64,000 bases of DNA from Lunularia cruciata (lineage: Eukaryota > Streptophyta > Marchantiopsida > Lunulariales > Lunulariaceae): NCBI GenBank assembly GCA_948567375.1, contig OX419762.1, forward strand, positions 23,576,608 through 23,640,607. Reading direction: 5' to 3'. The notes below the pieces were generated by a model. It worked only from the letters and a program-made list of their open reading frames with translations, was not told where the DNA came from and did no database searches. Position numbers and translations under genes: made by a program. Below are positions 9,447 to 19,668 of the stretch, piece by piece; position 1 is the stretch's first letter; the number at the start of each line of letters is the position of its first letter.

Positions 9447-9797
9447 TCTTCAGTAGATTTTGTCTGTGAATTTCTCTCTTTTGCGTGCACTCCCGGTCAT
9501 TGTCAAGACATGCTTCTTCTGCCCCCGCCATTTCTTGAAATGTACTTTCTTGCCACGTACAGAGGTTGTTAAACGGTCTTTGTCTTTCTTGCGTCTTCCA
9601 ACCCAAAGACGGTGATCTTTGGACTTTTTCCTGTGTACTCTTCTTTTGAGTACCTCCATCATCAATCTGATGTTATCTTCTTTGGATTTCCTCTAAAGTT
9701 ACTTCCGTCCATTCTTTGTCTACAATTCAACTTTTAGTGCTTACTTCATCTCTTAAACACTAATAACCCTAGAAAAACAAAAAATGTGGGTACCACA
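9016..9797 (-). repeat. 3' LTR of E1, 5' part only
   Basis: On the minus strand starts TGTGGTACCCACATTTTTTG at 9797 and runs to 9016, where G1 copy A is inserted. Aligns with 18890-19668 in the 5' LTR. It carries the start of the LTR ORF at 9446 (MIVIWSNIKLRL...), which is broken before 9170 and then truncated by copy A. The missing remainder should lie beyond the left edge of the window. Confidence 0.88.
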
Positions 9798-9813
9798 TAC
9801 CCCCTCCCTCAAA
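9798..9813 (-). promoter_or_regulatory. Polypurine tract of E1
   Basis: On the minus strand tttgagggagggggta lies directly before the 3' LTR start TGTGGTACC. It is a strong purine run in exactly the plus-strand primer position, and it marks the G2 LTR boundary. Confidence 0.88.
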
Positions 9814-10191
9814 TGTGAGTGTCCTCATGAACACCAACAACCGGATTTTTATACAAAGTTGGGTTTGGGGTCCAACACTTTCTAACCCACCAACCATTGA
9901 CACAAGTTGCAAAAGGATTGCCATCTAGTCTATGAGTTGAATGGAACCATTATCATAGATGTGCATCACACGATACGGTCCCATCCACCTTAGATGCAAT
10001 TTTCCAGGAAAAAATAGGTGGCAATTATCATATAATAATACCAAGTTGCCTTCCTATACAGTCACATGTTTGATTCTTTTATTGTGCCAAACCTTCTATT
10101 GTTCTTGAATTTCCTTTGTAGTTTGCATTACATTGTCCCTTTTCTCTTCTAACCACATCAGTTGATAGATCCGAAGATCTTGACTTTCTTC
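9814..10191 (-). pseudogene. pol: E1 integrase C-terminal tail
   Basis: Downstream of the TAA that ends the main pol ORF at 10192, the same frame continues with recognisable integrase tail: RIYQLMWLEEKRDNV, then LHLRWMGPYRVMHIYDNGSIQL, a GPY/F-type module, with further stops. No chromodomain seen. Ends just before the polypurine tract. Confidence 0.75.
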
Positions 10192-11673
10192 CTACGATAA
10201 ACGTTCTTCACAAAGTATTCTATATGTCGGGACTTCAAACTCCACTGGTAAAATGGGATGCAATCCGTATGTTAGGAAATAAGGAGTTTGCTTGGTAGTA
10301 ATCTTTTCAGTTGTTCGATATGCCCACAATGCTGCAGGTAACTTCGTATCCCAATCATAGGCATAGTTGACTGTCACCTTATTCAAAATTTTACACAGCA
10401 ATCCGTTGGCTTTCTCCATGAATCCATTCACTTTTGGGTTGTACGGCGTGGTCTTCCGATGCTTAATTTGGAAGTATTTGGTTAACGCCTCCACCATCAA
10501 GTTCAAAAAATGAGTTCCCCGATCACTGACCAATTCCAAAGGACACCCATAACGGGAAATGATGTTTTGGAAGAAAAATTCTGCTATTGTCTCTGCATCA
10601 TCTCTTCGTGTTGCCTCTACTTCCACCATCTTGGTGGAATAATCGGTACATACTAAGATGAACCTCTTCCTTGTGACACAGGTTACTGGTTGAATAGGTC
10701 CCACAAAATCAATACCCCATTTCTCAAATGGGGCCAAAGGCAAAATTGGTTTCAAAGGCCACTGTGAAGTCGCCGTCAATTTCCCTGTTCTTTGACAGGC
10801 ATCACAACTCCGGATATGGGCATGAGTATCTTTATGCATTGTAGGCCACCAATACCCTACCAAAAGAATTTTCTTTACCGTATTTTTCAGGGCATAGTGT
10901 CCCCCCGATGCTTCTGAGTGCAAGGATTTGATGACTCCTCCTACTTCATAAGCTTCCAGGCATCTCCAAAGTACTTCATCTTTGCCCATTTTAAACAAAA
11001 TGTTGTGTTTCAATTTGTACGGTCCCATTTTCTGAAGAAAGACTGCTCTTTGTTCCGGGTCCAGCCTCTCAGGACAATGGCACATATGCAAATAATGATA
11101 TTCTTCCGCATACTGCGTACTTTGAACAACCATTACATGATATAGCTCTTCATCAGGAAACTGATCATCAATTTCCAAATCTTGGTCTTGAGTTTCTAAC
11201 CTGGATAAGAAGTCCGCATTTGAATGCGAAGCTCCCTTCCTTACTTGTACAGTGTATGTGAATTCTTGTAACAACAAGATCCATTGTGCAATTTGCCCGG
11301 ACAAATCTGCCTTCTTAACTAAGTGTTGCAGTGCATAATGGTCCACATAGAAGATGAATTTGTGTCCAAACAGGTAGTGGCAAAATTTCTTGCAAGTATA
11401 CACCATCCCGAGTGCTTCTCTTTCAGTAGTTGAATAGTTCTGTTCAGATACTGAAAGTTGTTGGCTGGCATAATACACCGGGTAGTCCTTTTTCTTCTTG
11501 TCCTTTTGACTTAAGACAACTCCAATGGCCATGGACAAAGTGTCCACATATACATGAAAAGGGACGTCCCAATTTGGGGCCCTCATGACTGGTGCTTCAA
11601 CCAGTTTCTTCTTCAACACTTGGAAAGCTTCTTCTTGATTTGCTTCCCACAAATAATCTTTGGATTTCTTCAA
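10192..11673 (-). CDS. pol: E1 pol: RNase H and integrase
   Basis: Open for 493 codons. RNase H: VYVDTLSMAIGVVLSQ, YPVYYASQQL, YSTTEREALGMVYTCKKFCHYL, FYVDHYALQHL, SHSNADFLSR. Integrase zinc finger: GGHYALKNTV, YWWPTMHKD, CDACQRTG. Catalytic core: D in KWGIDFVGP, D in LVSDRGTHF, E in NGFMEKANG, then LPAALWAYRTTEK. The 5' end overlaps the RT frame by four bases, a frameshift joining two parts of one original pol. Integrase acts on cDNA ends in the nucleus. Core residues D, D, E are all present, but the tail is cut by a stop at 10192. Confidence 0.93.
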   Translation of the reverse strand: MKKSKDYLWEANQEEAFQVLKKKLVEAPVMRAPNWDVPFHVYVDTLSMAIGVVLSQKDKKKKDYPVYYASQQLSVSEQNYSTTEREALGMVYTCKKFCHYLFGHKFIFYVDHYALQHLVKKADLSGQIAQWILLLQEFTYTVQVRKGASHSNADFLSRLETQDQDLEIDDQFPDEELYHVMVVQSTQYAEEYHYLHMCHCPERLDPEQRAVFLQKMGPYKLKHNILFKMGKDEVLWRCLEAYEVGGVIKSLHSEASGGHYALKNTVKKILLVGYWWPTMHKDTHAHIRSCDACQRTGKLTATSQWPLKPILPLAPFEKWGIDFVGPIQPVTCVTRKRFILVCTDYSTKMVEVEATRRDDAETIAEFFFQNIISRYGCPLELVSDRGTHFLNLMVEALTKYFQIKHRKTTPYNPKVNGFMEKANGLLCKILNKVTVNYAYDWDTKLPAALWAYRTTEKITTKQTPYFLTYGLHPILPVEFEVPTYRILCEERLS

Positions 11674-12635
11674 AAGCTTGGTAAGGGTTGCGGTGCAGCA
11701 AGCACCGCATAATTTAACACAAAGTGTCTGTAGTATCCAATGTGTCCTAAGAAGGCTCTCAGCTCCCGGAGGTTCTTCAAGGATTCCAAAGCTGCAATTA
11801 CTTTAACCTTCTCGACATCCACTTCAATACCTTGGCTTGACACCTGATGCCCCAAAAGAATTCCTTCCTTCATTGCAAAGAAGCATTTCTCTGGGTGTAA
11901 TGACAAGCCGGCAAAACGACACCTTTCAAAAGTTTGGCAAAGGTAATCTATATGTACATCTCTTTGCCCAAACACACAAAAATCATCAATGAAGACTTCC
12001 ACAAATTTACGCAAGAAATCTTTGAATATTGAGTTCATCATCCGTTGGAAAGTAGCAAGAGCATTACACAACCCAAAGGGCATTTGATTGTAAGAAAAAG
12101 TGCCCCAATCAGTCGTGAATGTGGTTTTGTCCTTGTCTTGTTCTTGAATGGATACTTGATTGTACCCTGAAAATCCATCGAGAAAACTATAGTACGGATG
12201 ACCAGCTACTTGGTCCAAAATTGTATCTGCAAATGGTAAAAGATGATGGTCCTTTCTGGTGACTGCATTTAATTTGCAAAAATCTTGGCACACTTGAATT
12301 TTCCCGGTCTTCTTCTTTGGAACTATGACAATGGGTGAAACCCACTCACTGCTTAGAACAAGAAAAATTATTCCGGCCCCTAAGTACTTATCAATTTCAT
12401 CTTTTACCAAGAAGGAGTACTTTGGGTTCAGGCGGTATTGTCTTTGCCAAACCAGAACTTCACCTTTGACCAGATCAATCCGGTGCTCGCCAAATTCTCG
12501 TGGAATTCCCGGCATTTGGTCAATAGACCAGGCAAATACATCATGGAACTCTATAAACAGGGCAGTGTATTTTGCCAACTCCTCGGCGGTGACTGTCTTT
12601 GAAATCTTTAAAATCTTTTCTTCAGTCAAGACCAC
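11670..12635 (-). CDS. pol: E1 reverse transcriptase
   Basis: A 321-codon frame. Preceded by FHDVFAWSIDQMPGIP (typical of plant gypsy pol before RT), then YRLNPKYSFLVKDEIDKYL, SEWVSPIVIVPKKKTGKIQ, DFCKLNAVTRKDHHLLPF, LDGFSGYNQV, MPFGLCNALATFQRMM, the catalytic VFIDDFCVFG near 11990, and LRAFLGHIGYYRHFV at the end. The F-I-D-D catalytic box is intact. The Met at 12635 is an internal one: coding similarity begins upstream in the protease region. Confidence 0.93.
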   Translation of the reverse strand: MVLTEEKILKISKTVTAEELAKYTALFIEFHDVFAWSIDQMPGIPREFGEHRIDLVKGEVLVWQRQYRLNPKYSFLVKDEIDKYLGAGIIFLVLSSEWVSPIVIVPKKKTGKIQVCQDFCKLNAVTRKDHHLLPFADTILDQVAGHPYYSFLDGFSGYNQVSIQEQDKDKTTFTTDWGTFSYNQMPFGLCNALATFQRMMNSIFKDFLRKFVEVFIDDFCVFGQRDVHIDYLCQTFERCRFAGLSLHPEKCFFAMKEGILLGHQVSSQGIEVDVEKVKVIAALESLKNLRELRAFLGHIGYYRHFVLNYAVLAAPQPLPSF

Positions 12636-13440
12636 ATCTTGACAGTTATCGGGGTTAATGACACCTTCTATGTGACTTACTCAACTCAATCCAAGACGTA
12701 CTGCCATCAAACCCCCTTCCTCCAAGTCTTGTTCACTCGAGGCGATGTCGTATGGGTCTTCTTTGTCGACCTCTACCTCGTAGCATTCCAAATAATTTAC
12801 TTGGACATTGGCTTCGGAGTCCTCGGAAGATGAAGACGATGAATCTTCGGATTCATCCTCGTCTTCTGATGAAGTAGTTTCCCCAAGATGAGGAATCTTT
12901 GTCCAACTTACCGTTACCAGCTTTTGTTCTTTAGAAGAAATATCTTTAAATCGTAACTTTTGCTGGTCCCAATCCACCATAACCTGGGCGCTATACAACC
13001 AGGGTTTCCCAATCAAGAGAGGGTAGCTAGTTTTGGTTACTGGTCATAACACAATGTAGTTCAATTTGAAGGGCACCCCTCCTATAATTGTGGTGATATT
13101 TGATAGCATGCCCAAGGGCCGTCTCCTGGTTTGATCTGCAAACTTAAGTATTCAGGTTGTTGGTTCAAATGTTGTGTACCCCAGTCGATGTGCACTGTCT
13201 TCTGTCATGTCATTTACACCCGACCCCAAATCAATGGGTATGGATGTAATCATACAGCCTGCTATCTCCGCATCCACCTCAGGAGATCCCAAATCTTCTT
13301 GTTCAATACGATAAATTGCAGGCAAGTCTTTCTTGGTTATCGCCCTTACTTTCTTAAGGGCTGAACTTAGCTACTTTTTATAAAGCTTATTGTCCTCCCA
13401 TAATTGTTTAAATGTGATATTTGCGCTTGTAGATGCCATA
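12636..13440 (-). pseudogene. E1 protease region
   Basis: Read through several stops, the minus strand gives a retropepsin start IPIDLGSGVND near 13220-13250, with D-L-G-S-G for the active site, then HRLGYTTFEPT, and IGKPWL near 13000, the flap and second loop. An acidic Ser/Glu/Asp linker runs to 12681 (SSEDEDESEDSSSSSSEDSE). The clearest continuous part is 13016-12681. Order and spacing agree with gag-PR-RT. Inactive because of nonsense codons. Confidence 0.8.
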
Positions 13441-13870
13441 TCTGCCACAATATTGTACTATGGAACTCCCCCCAATTTCACTTGTTTCGTCTTTGGCGTT
13501 GGTTCCAAATTGTTTGCCTGTTCAAAGCAAACTTTGGGATGCTTAAGGATAGTAACCGGAGTGCGTAGGTGCTTGACCCGATGATTGGGTTGACCAACTT
13601 CGGCGTGAATCAGGTCTTTTACTTCAGACCTGATATCCACCAGAAATATGGGGGTTTGCGTCTTTGCATTTGCCTCCACACTCATTTCCCATGTGCATAA
13701 TACTACTTCCTTAATTTCTTTCAGCAAAGCTTTTGCTTTAGCTTTTGCTAGGACCTTTTCCTCCTTTGCAGAAAGGATAGCATTTGGTTGCAGTCTTTTA
13801 ATTTTCCGTTAGGAAGAAGACGCAATACTTGCTTCTTCGGAAGCTCGATTCTTCCTCTCCACACGAGTTT
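13441..13870 (-). pseudogene. E1 spacer between nucleocapsid and protease
   Basis: An 89-residue open segment at 13727-13458 (LKEIKEVVLCTWEMSVEANA...) with flanking Lys/Ala-rich sequence. It reads in the gag-to-protease interval of the element; no separate domain recognised. Confidence 0.55.
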
Positions 13871-14664
13871 CTACCTTCAAAATTTTGAGGTCCGGCCACT
13901 CTCCTTCTGAAGCTGGACTCCTCTCTTGAGGCCTCTCTTCCTCAAGTGTAATACAATTGACATTAGTGTCCCCCTTTGCTTGGAGCGCAGCACGCTCGGT
14001 GGGAGTCTGGACATACTTGACAGGGGGCTTTGGATTGGGTGGTTGCGGGCACTGGTTTCTTGTGTGCCCCGATCCTTTACAATTCCCACAAAGGGGTACG
14101 TACCCAATTTTTCATCTTGGCTCCAGACAATTTGGAGACCAATGTCCCATCGAGCCACAATTGTAACAAGCACCTGGTGCAACATTTTGAGGTCTATTTT
14201 GACACCCATCGGGGGTCTTTGTGGAGGAGCAGTAGATTGTACTCCCATGGTCCAAACTTGGGACCTTGATATGACGGGCTTGATGGAGGATGTGTGTCTT
14301 GGGTTTGGTATACTATCTCTTCTTCTTCGCCTTGATCCCATCCAAGAACCCAATCTATTTGTTGCACTAGAAATGCCATGCAAGTTAAACACTTCGTATT
14401 AGCATGGCCGGATTTACCACACGCAGTGCACCATACATTTGGTCTTCCAAATGACGGGGGTTTTCTTTGGTCCTTCGCCCCAATCATCTGGATCTTAAAA
14501 TCCACGAACTCTTTAATAAGAGTTTCCAACTTTTGATCCGCCTTAGATACATTCTTTGCTGGCGGTGTTACTGGCTTCTTTCCTCCACGTCTTTGTATTT
14601 TTCTCGCCTTGGGTTCTTCATCGGATTCCGAAGAAGAACAAGAAGATGTGGAGGATTCCTCCAA
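13871..14664 (-). pseudogene. gag: E1 gag nucleocapsid with three CCHC knuckles
   Basis: The 14664-14194 frame has an acidic Ser-rich stretch and a basic RKIQRRGGKK patch, then knuckle 1, CTACGKSGHANTKC. Two more knuckles lie in another frame near 14165-14140 and 14090-14050: CYNCGSMGHWSPNC and CGNCKGSGHTRNQC. All fit C-x2-C-x4-H-x4-C. A frameshift between knuckles 1 and 2 and stops make it a pseudogene. Plant Ty3/gypsy gag proteins usually have one knuckle, so three is notable. Nucleocapsid binds element RNA. Confidence 0.8.
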
Positions 14665-15310
14665 AGAAGGAGAAGTACTACGTGAAGCTCTTCGTCTTGG
14701 CTTTTTGCCTTTCTTCTCATGATTTCTTTGGTTACTGGATGAGTTAGAATGAGCCGTCTCATATCAAGCAACATGTTTGAGGACTTTGTCCAAAGAGGTT
14801 ACATTCCTCTCCCTGGCAAAGATTCAAATCTCCGGTGAAAGCCCGCCAAGAAACCAGGTAATGGCTTGGGCATCAAAATAACCCACCACCCCAGATTGCT
14901 TCGGGACTCGGTTCAATAAGGCCATGAACCGCTCAGAGTAATCTCTCAATTTTTCCTTCTTTCCTCGATCCAAATCATTAAGTGCCGCAAAGACACTTGT
15001 ATCATAATCCACTTCTAGAAATTGTTCCAAGAAGCCATTCCGTAAGTCTGCCCAGTCTGCTAGTGTGAATCCCTTCAGCGTTACATGAGTATACCAACTC
15101 CGAGCCTTCTTTCGGAGCAGACTTGGAAAAATCCACAGTCAATCCGCAGAGTCATGTTCCTTGTTGGCAAAGGAAATGACTTCGAATTCCTCAATGAATT
15201 CATCAAGATCTTTGTCTTGCTCTGTACCTTTATACTTCTGATAAGCATGTCGGGTTACGGGTAACAAAGACATTGTTTGGTGCGGTGGATTTGGTTATGG
15301 TAAGTTTGAA
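14665..15310 (-). pseudogene. gag: E1 gag capsid region
   Basis: Retrotrans_gag-like frame. Upstream part reads RKKARSWYTHVTL and LADWADLRNGFLEQFLEVDYD; the open segment 15030-14824 holds DYSERFMALLNRVPKQSG and WFLGGLSPEI, the classic gag pattern of helix, F-x-x-L, L-GL. Several stops. The likely initiating Met is near 15273 (MSLLPVTRHAYQKYKG). Confidence 0.8.
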
Positions 15311-15942
15311 CTTATGGGAACCAAAGAGCTACTTGGTATGGACGCTGTGTTGTCTGCCCACGAGTTCCAATTTGTCAAGTTCAAATTGGGGTATTCTTTG
15401 ACAATTTCTTCTTCTTTGGTTGTGTTGACTTCAACCCGCTCAAAAGTAAGAGGTTCCACAACTTCAATCTGGTCTTCAAACCTTCTTCGGGATAACCGGG
15501 GAATTGTTCGTACCAGATGCTGACACTCTTCTTCCGTTAGTGTTTGTGCTATCTTTTCTTGAACAAACTTCTTAATAAAATTGGCTTCCTTTACAACTTC
15601 AGGGGAAGTCGGTGTACAGGGTCATAGCGCGTATGTCTCCCCGCTTGAGTCTTTCTTTTTCTTGGAAGACGGGGATGAAAAGTAGCCTTGCCAACCTCCT
15701 TCATGTCTCTTTTGGTCAAGTTTGCGCAGGACTGCTTGCACTTTGTGAAGGAGTTGAAAGTCCAACTCTTCTCGTTTGATTTCTTCCAAAGTGGATGGGG
15801 CTTTCAAACGTTCATCTTCTTCACGCTGCACTTCTTGTCTTCAAGATCTCTCTTCCCATTGTTCTCTCGATGCAGACATTCATATTGCATGGACACCCAA
15901 TTTCAAATTTGGCTTTGTATTCTTCCACTTCCAAGATTTGTA
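15311..15942 (-). pseudogene. E1 5' internal region, gag leader
   Basis: Between the primer binding site and gag capsid. A charged helical segment at 15831-15622 (MQREEDERLKAPSTLEEIKR..., then GYFSSPSSKKKKDSS) is followed by broken sequence. Probably the N-terminus of gag, decayed. No other domain seen. Confidence 0.5.
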
Positions 15943-15966
15943 TCCTGGCAGCGGTGCCAAAAATCA
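15943..15966 (-). promoter_or_regulatory. Primer binding site of E1
   Basis: On the minus strand, just after the 5' LTR end ...TTGTCACA, comes tgatttttggcaccgctgcc. The TTTGGCACCGCTGCC core resembles the TGGCGCCGTTGCC-type primer sites of several plant Ty3/gypsy lineages. It sits 3-6 bases from the LTR, as expected for tRNA-primed minus-strand synthesis. The tRNA is not identified here. Confidence 0.75.
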
Positions 15967-16640
15967 TGTGACAACCCGGAAAATATCACTTTTGCGGTAA
16001 TCGGGTCAGTAGAGTTTGTTCTTGCAGAGATACTATCCAGAATTGGTCAAATACGAAGACAAAAGTCACAATTGTAGTTCTTCTTGGTTTCTTCTTTAAT
16101 CTTTCAGGTAGAAACTACACCCAAAAGAGAGTAACAAGCTCACAATCTTGACAACTTGTCACGAATACACACACACATAATCAAAACATAGCAAATTCTG
16201 TCCAAACAACTCTTGATTGTGATGATTTAGATTCTCTTGAAGATGGCACTTCACTGCAAAGAATGATTTTGCCTCAGAATTGTGTTCCACCCCTCCACTG
16301 AAGGCACAACTTCCTCTATCAAAATTGCTTCACATCAACTTTGTGTTGCACTCAGAAATGTAGAATACTAACAACACTACAATTCCTCTCAGACCTGTCA
16401 AGGTATTGCTCCGATACACTTCACTTAGGATCAAACACACAAAATGAAGATCAAGGCTGCAGATTCCAACATCCACAAACACATTGACTTGCTCTTCAGA
16501 ATTCTCCACACACTCACAACTACAAACACAAAATTGACAATCGGAATTAAGCTTAAGCGACGAGTACTGGGAACAGTACTTCACTTTATCTATCTTCAGA
16601 AATTTGAATACTAAATTACATCATACTGCAAATGCTCCAC

Positions 16641-16647
16641 TTAAATA
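16641..16647 (-). promoter_or_regulatory. TATA-like box of E1 5' LTR
   Basis: TATTTAAG on the minus strand, in the context cagTATTTAAGtggagcatttgcag. The same context, a box followed by a short gap and GCATTTG, recurs in other G2 LTRs (3136, 29878, 38154, 51846, 59608), always downstream of the LTR ORF. Probably marks the U3/R promoter. Confidence 0.55.
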
Positions 16648-16767
16648 CTGAAGCAAACAACAGACTCGCCTACCTAGGCACCATTTCCTAACATCTCTTC
16701 CTACCTACAGATTCTAATTCACAATCTATCTCTTCATATTTGCATCTTCCTATCTCAAAATTTATAC

Positions 16768-19317
16768 TTAGCCCGATCCGATGTCTACCTCATCATCGGC
16801 TTCCAACCCCAATGATCTTCCTATTACTTCACCTTCTTTGGGTATGGCTATATCTACCAATTCCTTCACTATTTCTACCACTTTTACACTACAATCTACA
16901 ATTGAGCTCATAGGTAATCCATCTACATCCTTATCTCCTGACCCACTCTTCTGTAATGTGTCAATCATCAAGTCCGATGACACTTGTACTCCTACTTCTG
17001 CAATATTGGGTCTCTTCTCCACTATCACACTATTCCGAATCTTCTCTAATTCCAAATTGACTAAATCCAGTCTAAGACTAACATTGTTCTCTACCTCTAA
17101 CATTTTTCTATGTACACGCTCTCTCAAGCAAATCAGCAACGTGTTCATATCCACATCTTTGGCTCTTCTCTTCCGAGTTTCCTGCACAAGCAACTTCAAC
17201 TCATTTAGGCAAGCTTCCTTCAATCTCCCTTCAGCCTCCGTGCTTAAGATTGCTCTCAAGTTCCCCGCAACTTCTCCTACTGATTCCAACTCATATCCTC
17301 GAGAGCGCTCTACCTTCAGTTCTTCACAACGCATCTTCAGCTCATCTTCGTACTCCGCAGCAAGCATTTTCTTCTCCTTTGCATACTATGTACTCTGTAA
17401 CTCAGCACTCCTGACTAGCTCTCTTAATCGTTCTTCTTCCTCTTGCCTGGCTGCTAACTCCCTCTGCCATGCTTGATCCTTCCCCATTGCACTCTTCTTC
17501 AAGCTGTCCAACTCTTGATCCATTACGATGTTCATCACCTTCAAATGAACATTCTCGATGCGCACATCACTCACTTCTTCCTTCATCTTATTGAGCCACG
17601 TTGTTTGTTCCTTGAATTCTCCTGCTCGCCTTTGCAATTCCTTCTCCTTCCCGGCGCAGCTCCCTTGTAGCATGATCAATGTTTTCTTCATCAAGCTTTC
17701 CTCCCTCCAAAGTTCTTCCACTTCCGTGCTTCTTTGGACTTGTTGTTCCTGCAGCTCCTTCACTTCACTCACCAAAAACTTCACCATCTGCAATTCGTTC
17801 ATTCCCTTCTTGCGATCTTGAGGAATTACTCTTTGATGCTCCTTCAATAGTTCCAGCAATGGTTTTACCACCTTTGTCAAATAGGATATCCCGCTGAAGT
17901 GCTCTTCCTTGTCATTGCCATCTTTGTCTGGAGTCTTCTTTTCCATCATTGGCTCCTTCATCCGAAGTCGCGATCTTTGTATCTTCATCGTGTCAGCACT
18001 TTCTTTGTCCTGGCCTCTTGAGCTTGGCCCCGTGGGATTCTCTGCTTCTTCTTCTGCTCTTGACTTGTTTACTACCATTGTTTGACAAGCCTCACTTACT
18101 ATTGCTGATTTTTGGATCTCTGGCTCTCCATCGCTTTCGCTCCCAGACTCCTCACTTTTCAAGGTGAGCTCCTCTTCTTCCAAGTCCTCTCCTTGTGACT
18201 TAGTCTCCTCCTCAGACTCCGATCCCGATGATGCCTCTTTTATGATCTTTGCCGTTTTCAACATCAGCCGTCGGGTCTTCCTTTGCATGGGAGGCGACCT
18301 TGCTTCTTTGGGTTTGTTGTGCTTCTTTGTCTTTGGACTGGTAATTTCTTCCACTTTCCACTATCCCATCTTTGCAAAGTATTCGTCATTTGCTTGAAGA
18401 TGTAGCATATATTGGCACTCCTCCTCGTTTGCTTCTCGTCGCAAATTGGGATGCATGTGAGACACCATACGATGATGCTCATCTTTGGATAGTAAATTCA
18501 GCCCAAAGTAGAAGTGAGCTATGAACGGTGCAAAATAATGTAGTGGCAAGCCCGTTCTCCAATTCACCACCATCTGCCTTGTTTGGTGGTGAAAGCACTT
18601 CGCCCAATTCACTGGAACTCATGCAAACATTTGATGGAAGAAGACGGCCTGCTGCATGTTCACGTAGGTAGTTTGTTCTTGCTTGAACATGGCCATCATC
18701 ACCCCCACAATACTCCTTTGGATTGGGTCCCAATAGGAATCCACCTTATAGCCATTCATGGTTCTTGGAGCAAAGAACAAATTTTGGATTTCCGCCGTCT
18801 CTTTTGCAACATCACACTTCCAATAGAAGGTGATCCCTGTTGGTTCTCCTGCTTTTCTTCCCAATACCAACTTCCAATCCAACTCAGTCCATCGAGCCGG
18901 ATTGCCTCTCTTCCCTTCCACCTTGGGACCTTCCTCACAATTACTAGCAGCAATCTCTGCCATCACTCCCGGGAAACTGAAATTCCAATTCCATGCTAAA
19001 AATGTAATACAAAGTCTAATCAAGACTTCAATTTTAGCCACTACATCTACTCTTTGAATTGCAAAACCTCTCACCGCCAGCGCGTTGGCCACCTTCTTTG
19101 CCATTATCTGTTGTCTTGTTCTACGATGTTGGAAAATAAGACCCTCTCCTGGACGAGACACTCTAACTTCCTTAGGGTTTCGGAAAATCTCACTCTCGAT
19201 GGGCTTCCAAACACGTATTACTGCAAGACGACTACTCAAAGGAATTGGAAATTTACTTAGAGTATTCAACTTCCCCATGCACAGTTGCAATTTTATATTG
19301 CCCCAAATTGCAATCAT
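16768..19317 (-). pseudogene. G2 LTR ORF: unrecognised 849-codon coiled-coil protein
   Basis: One frame of 849 codons with only three nonsense codons (codons 233, 319, 644), found wholly inside the LTR U3. Residues 1-318: mixed alpha/beta domain with FLAWNWNFSFPGVMAEI (about 107-122), GNPARWTELDWKLVLG, VNWAKCFHHQ and HYFAPFIAHFYFGLNLL. About 322-355: Lys/Arg-rich, nuclear-localisation-like. About 364-400: acidic Ser/Glu. About 475-740: long heptad coiled coil. C-terminus acidic. I recognise no family. Start Met is shared by four copies (M-x-x-W-G-NI-K/R-L). In element RNA it would be the last frame, after pol, as in U3-encoded proteins. Function unknown. Confidence 0.8.
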
Positions 19318-19668
19318 TCTTCAATTGATTTTGTCTATGAATTTCTCTCGTCTGTGTGCACTCCCGGTCACTATCAAGACATGCTTCTTCTGCCCCACTG
19401 TTTCTTGAAATGTACTTTCTTGCCACGTACAGAGGTTGTTAAACGGTCTTTGTCTTTCTTATGTCTTCCAACCCGAAGATGGTGATCTTAAGACTTTTTC
19501 CGGCATACTCTTCTTCCGAGTACCTCCATCATCGGATCCGATGTTATCTTCTTTGGATTTCCTCCAAAGTTTCTTCCGTCCATTCTTTGTATGCAATTCA
19601 ACTTTTAGTGCTTACTTCGTCTCTTAAACACCACTAACCATAGAAAAACAAAAAATGTGGGTACCACA

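Larger units (their letters stand above)
9016..19668 (-). mobile_element. E1: near full-length G2 Ty3/gypsy element with coding LTRs
   Basis: Minus-strand element. 5' LTR 15967-19668 (3702 bp), primer binding site at about 15943-15963, gag 13.8-15.9 kb, protease about 13.0-13.3 kb, RT-RNase H-integrase 10.0-12.64 kb, polypurine tract 9798-9813, and 3' LTR 9016-9797, truncated because G1 copy A inserted at 9016. Internal region is 6169 bp. The two LTRs agree well over their shared 780 bp but differ at roughly one base in ten by eye, so insertion is old. The element sits inside another G2 LTR (19669-21938). It is what proves that TGTGGTACC...TTGTCACA units are LTRs. Confidence 0.92.
15967..19668 (-). 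repeat. 5' LTR of E1 (3702 bp, coding type)
   Basis: On the minus strand starts TGTGGTACCCACATTTTTTG at 19668 and ends TTGTCACA at 15967. Layout: about 350-bp leader, LTR ORF 19317-16768, then a TATTTAAG box (minus strand, 16641-16647) and about 670 bp of R/U5-like sequence. The LTR is therefore mostly U3, and U3 is coding. The same layout is seen in plus orientation at 48721-52523 and 56549-60283. Confidence 0.92.

Noticed and set aside
16781-17476. 231-codon Ser/Thr-rich plus-strand ORF
   Set aside because: It is antisense to the coiled-coil part of the G2 LTR ORF; the minus-strand frame is conserved in other copies, while this one only reflects the low stop density of the complementary codons.
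18583-18999. 138-codon plus-strand ORF, with similar ones at 13926-14402 and 19655-20086
   Set aside because: Shadows of minus-strand LTR ORF or gag; no family motifs, and they are not kept in other copies.
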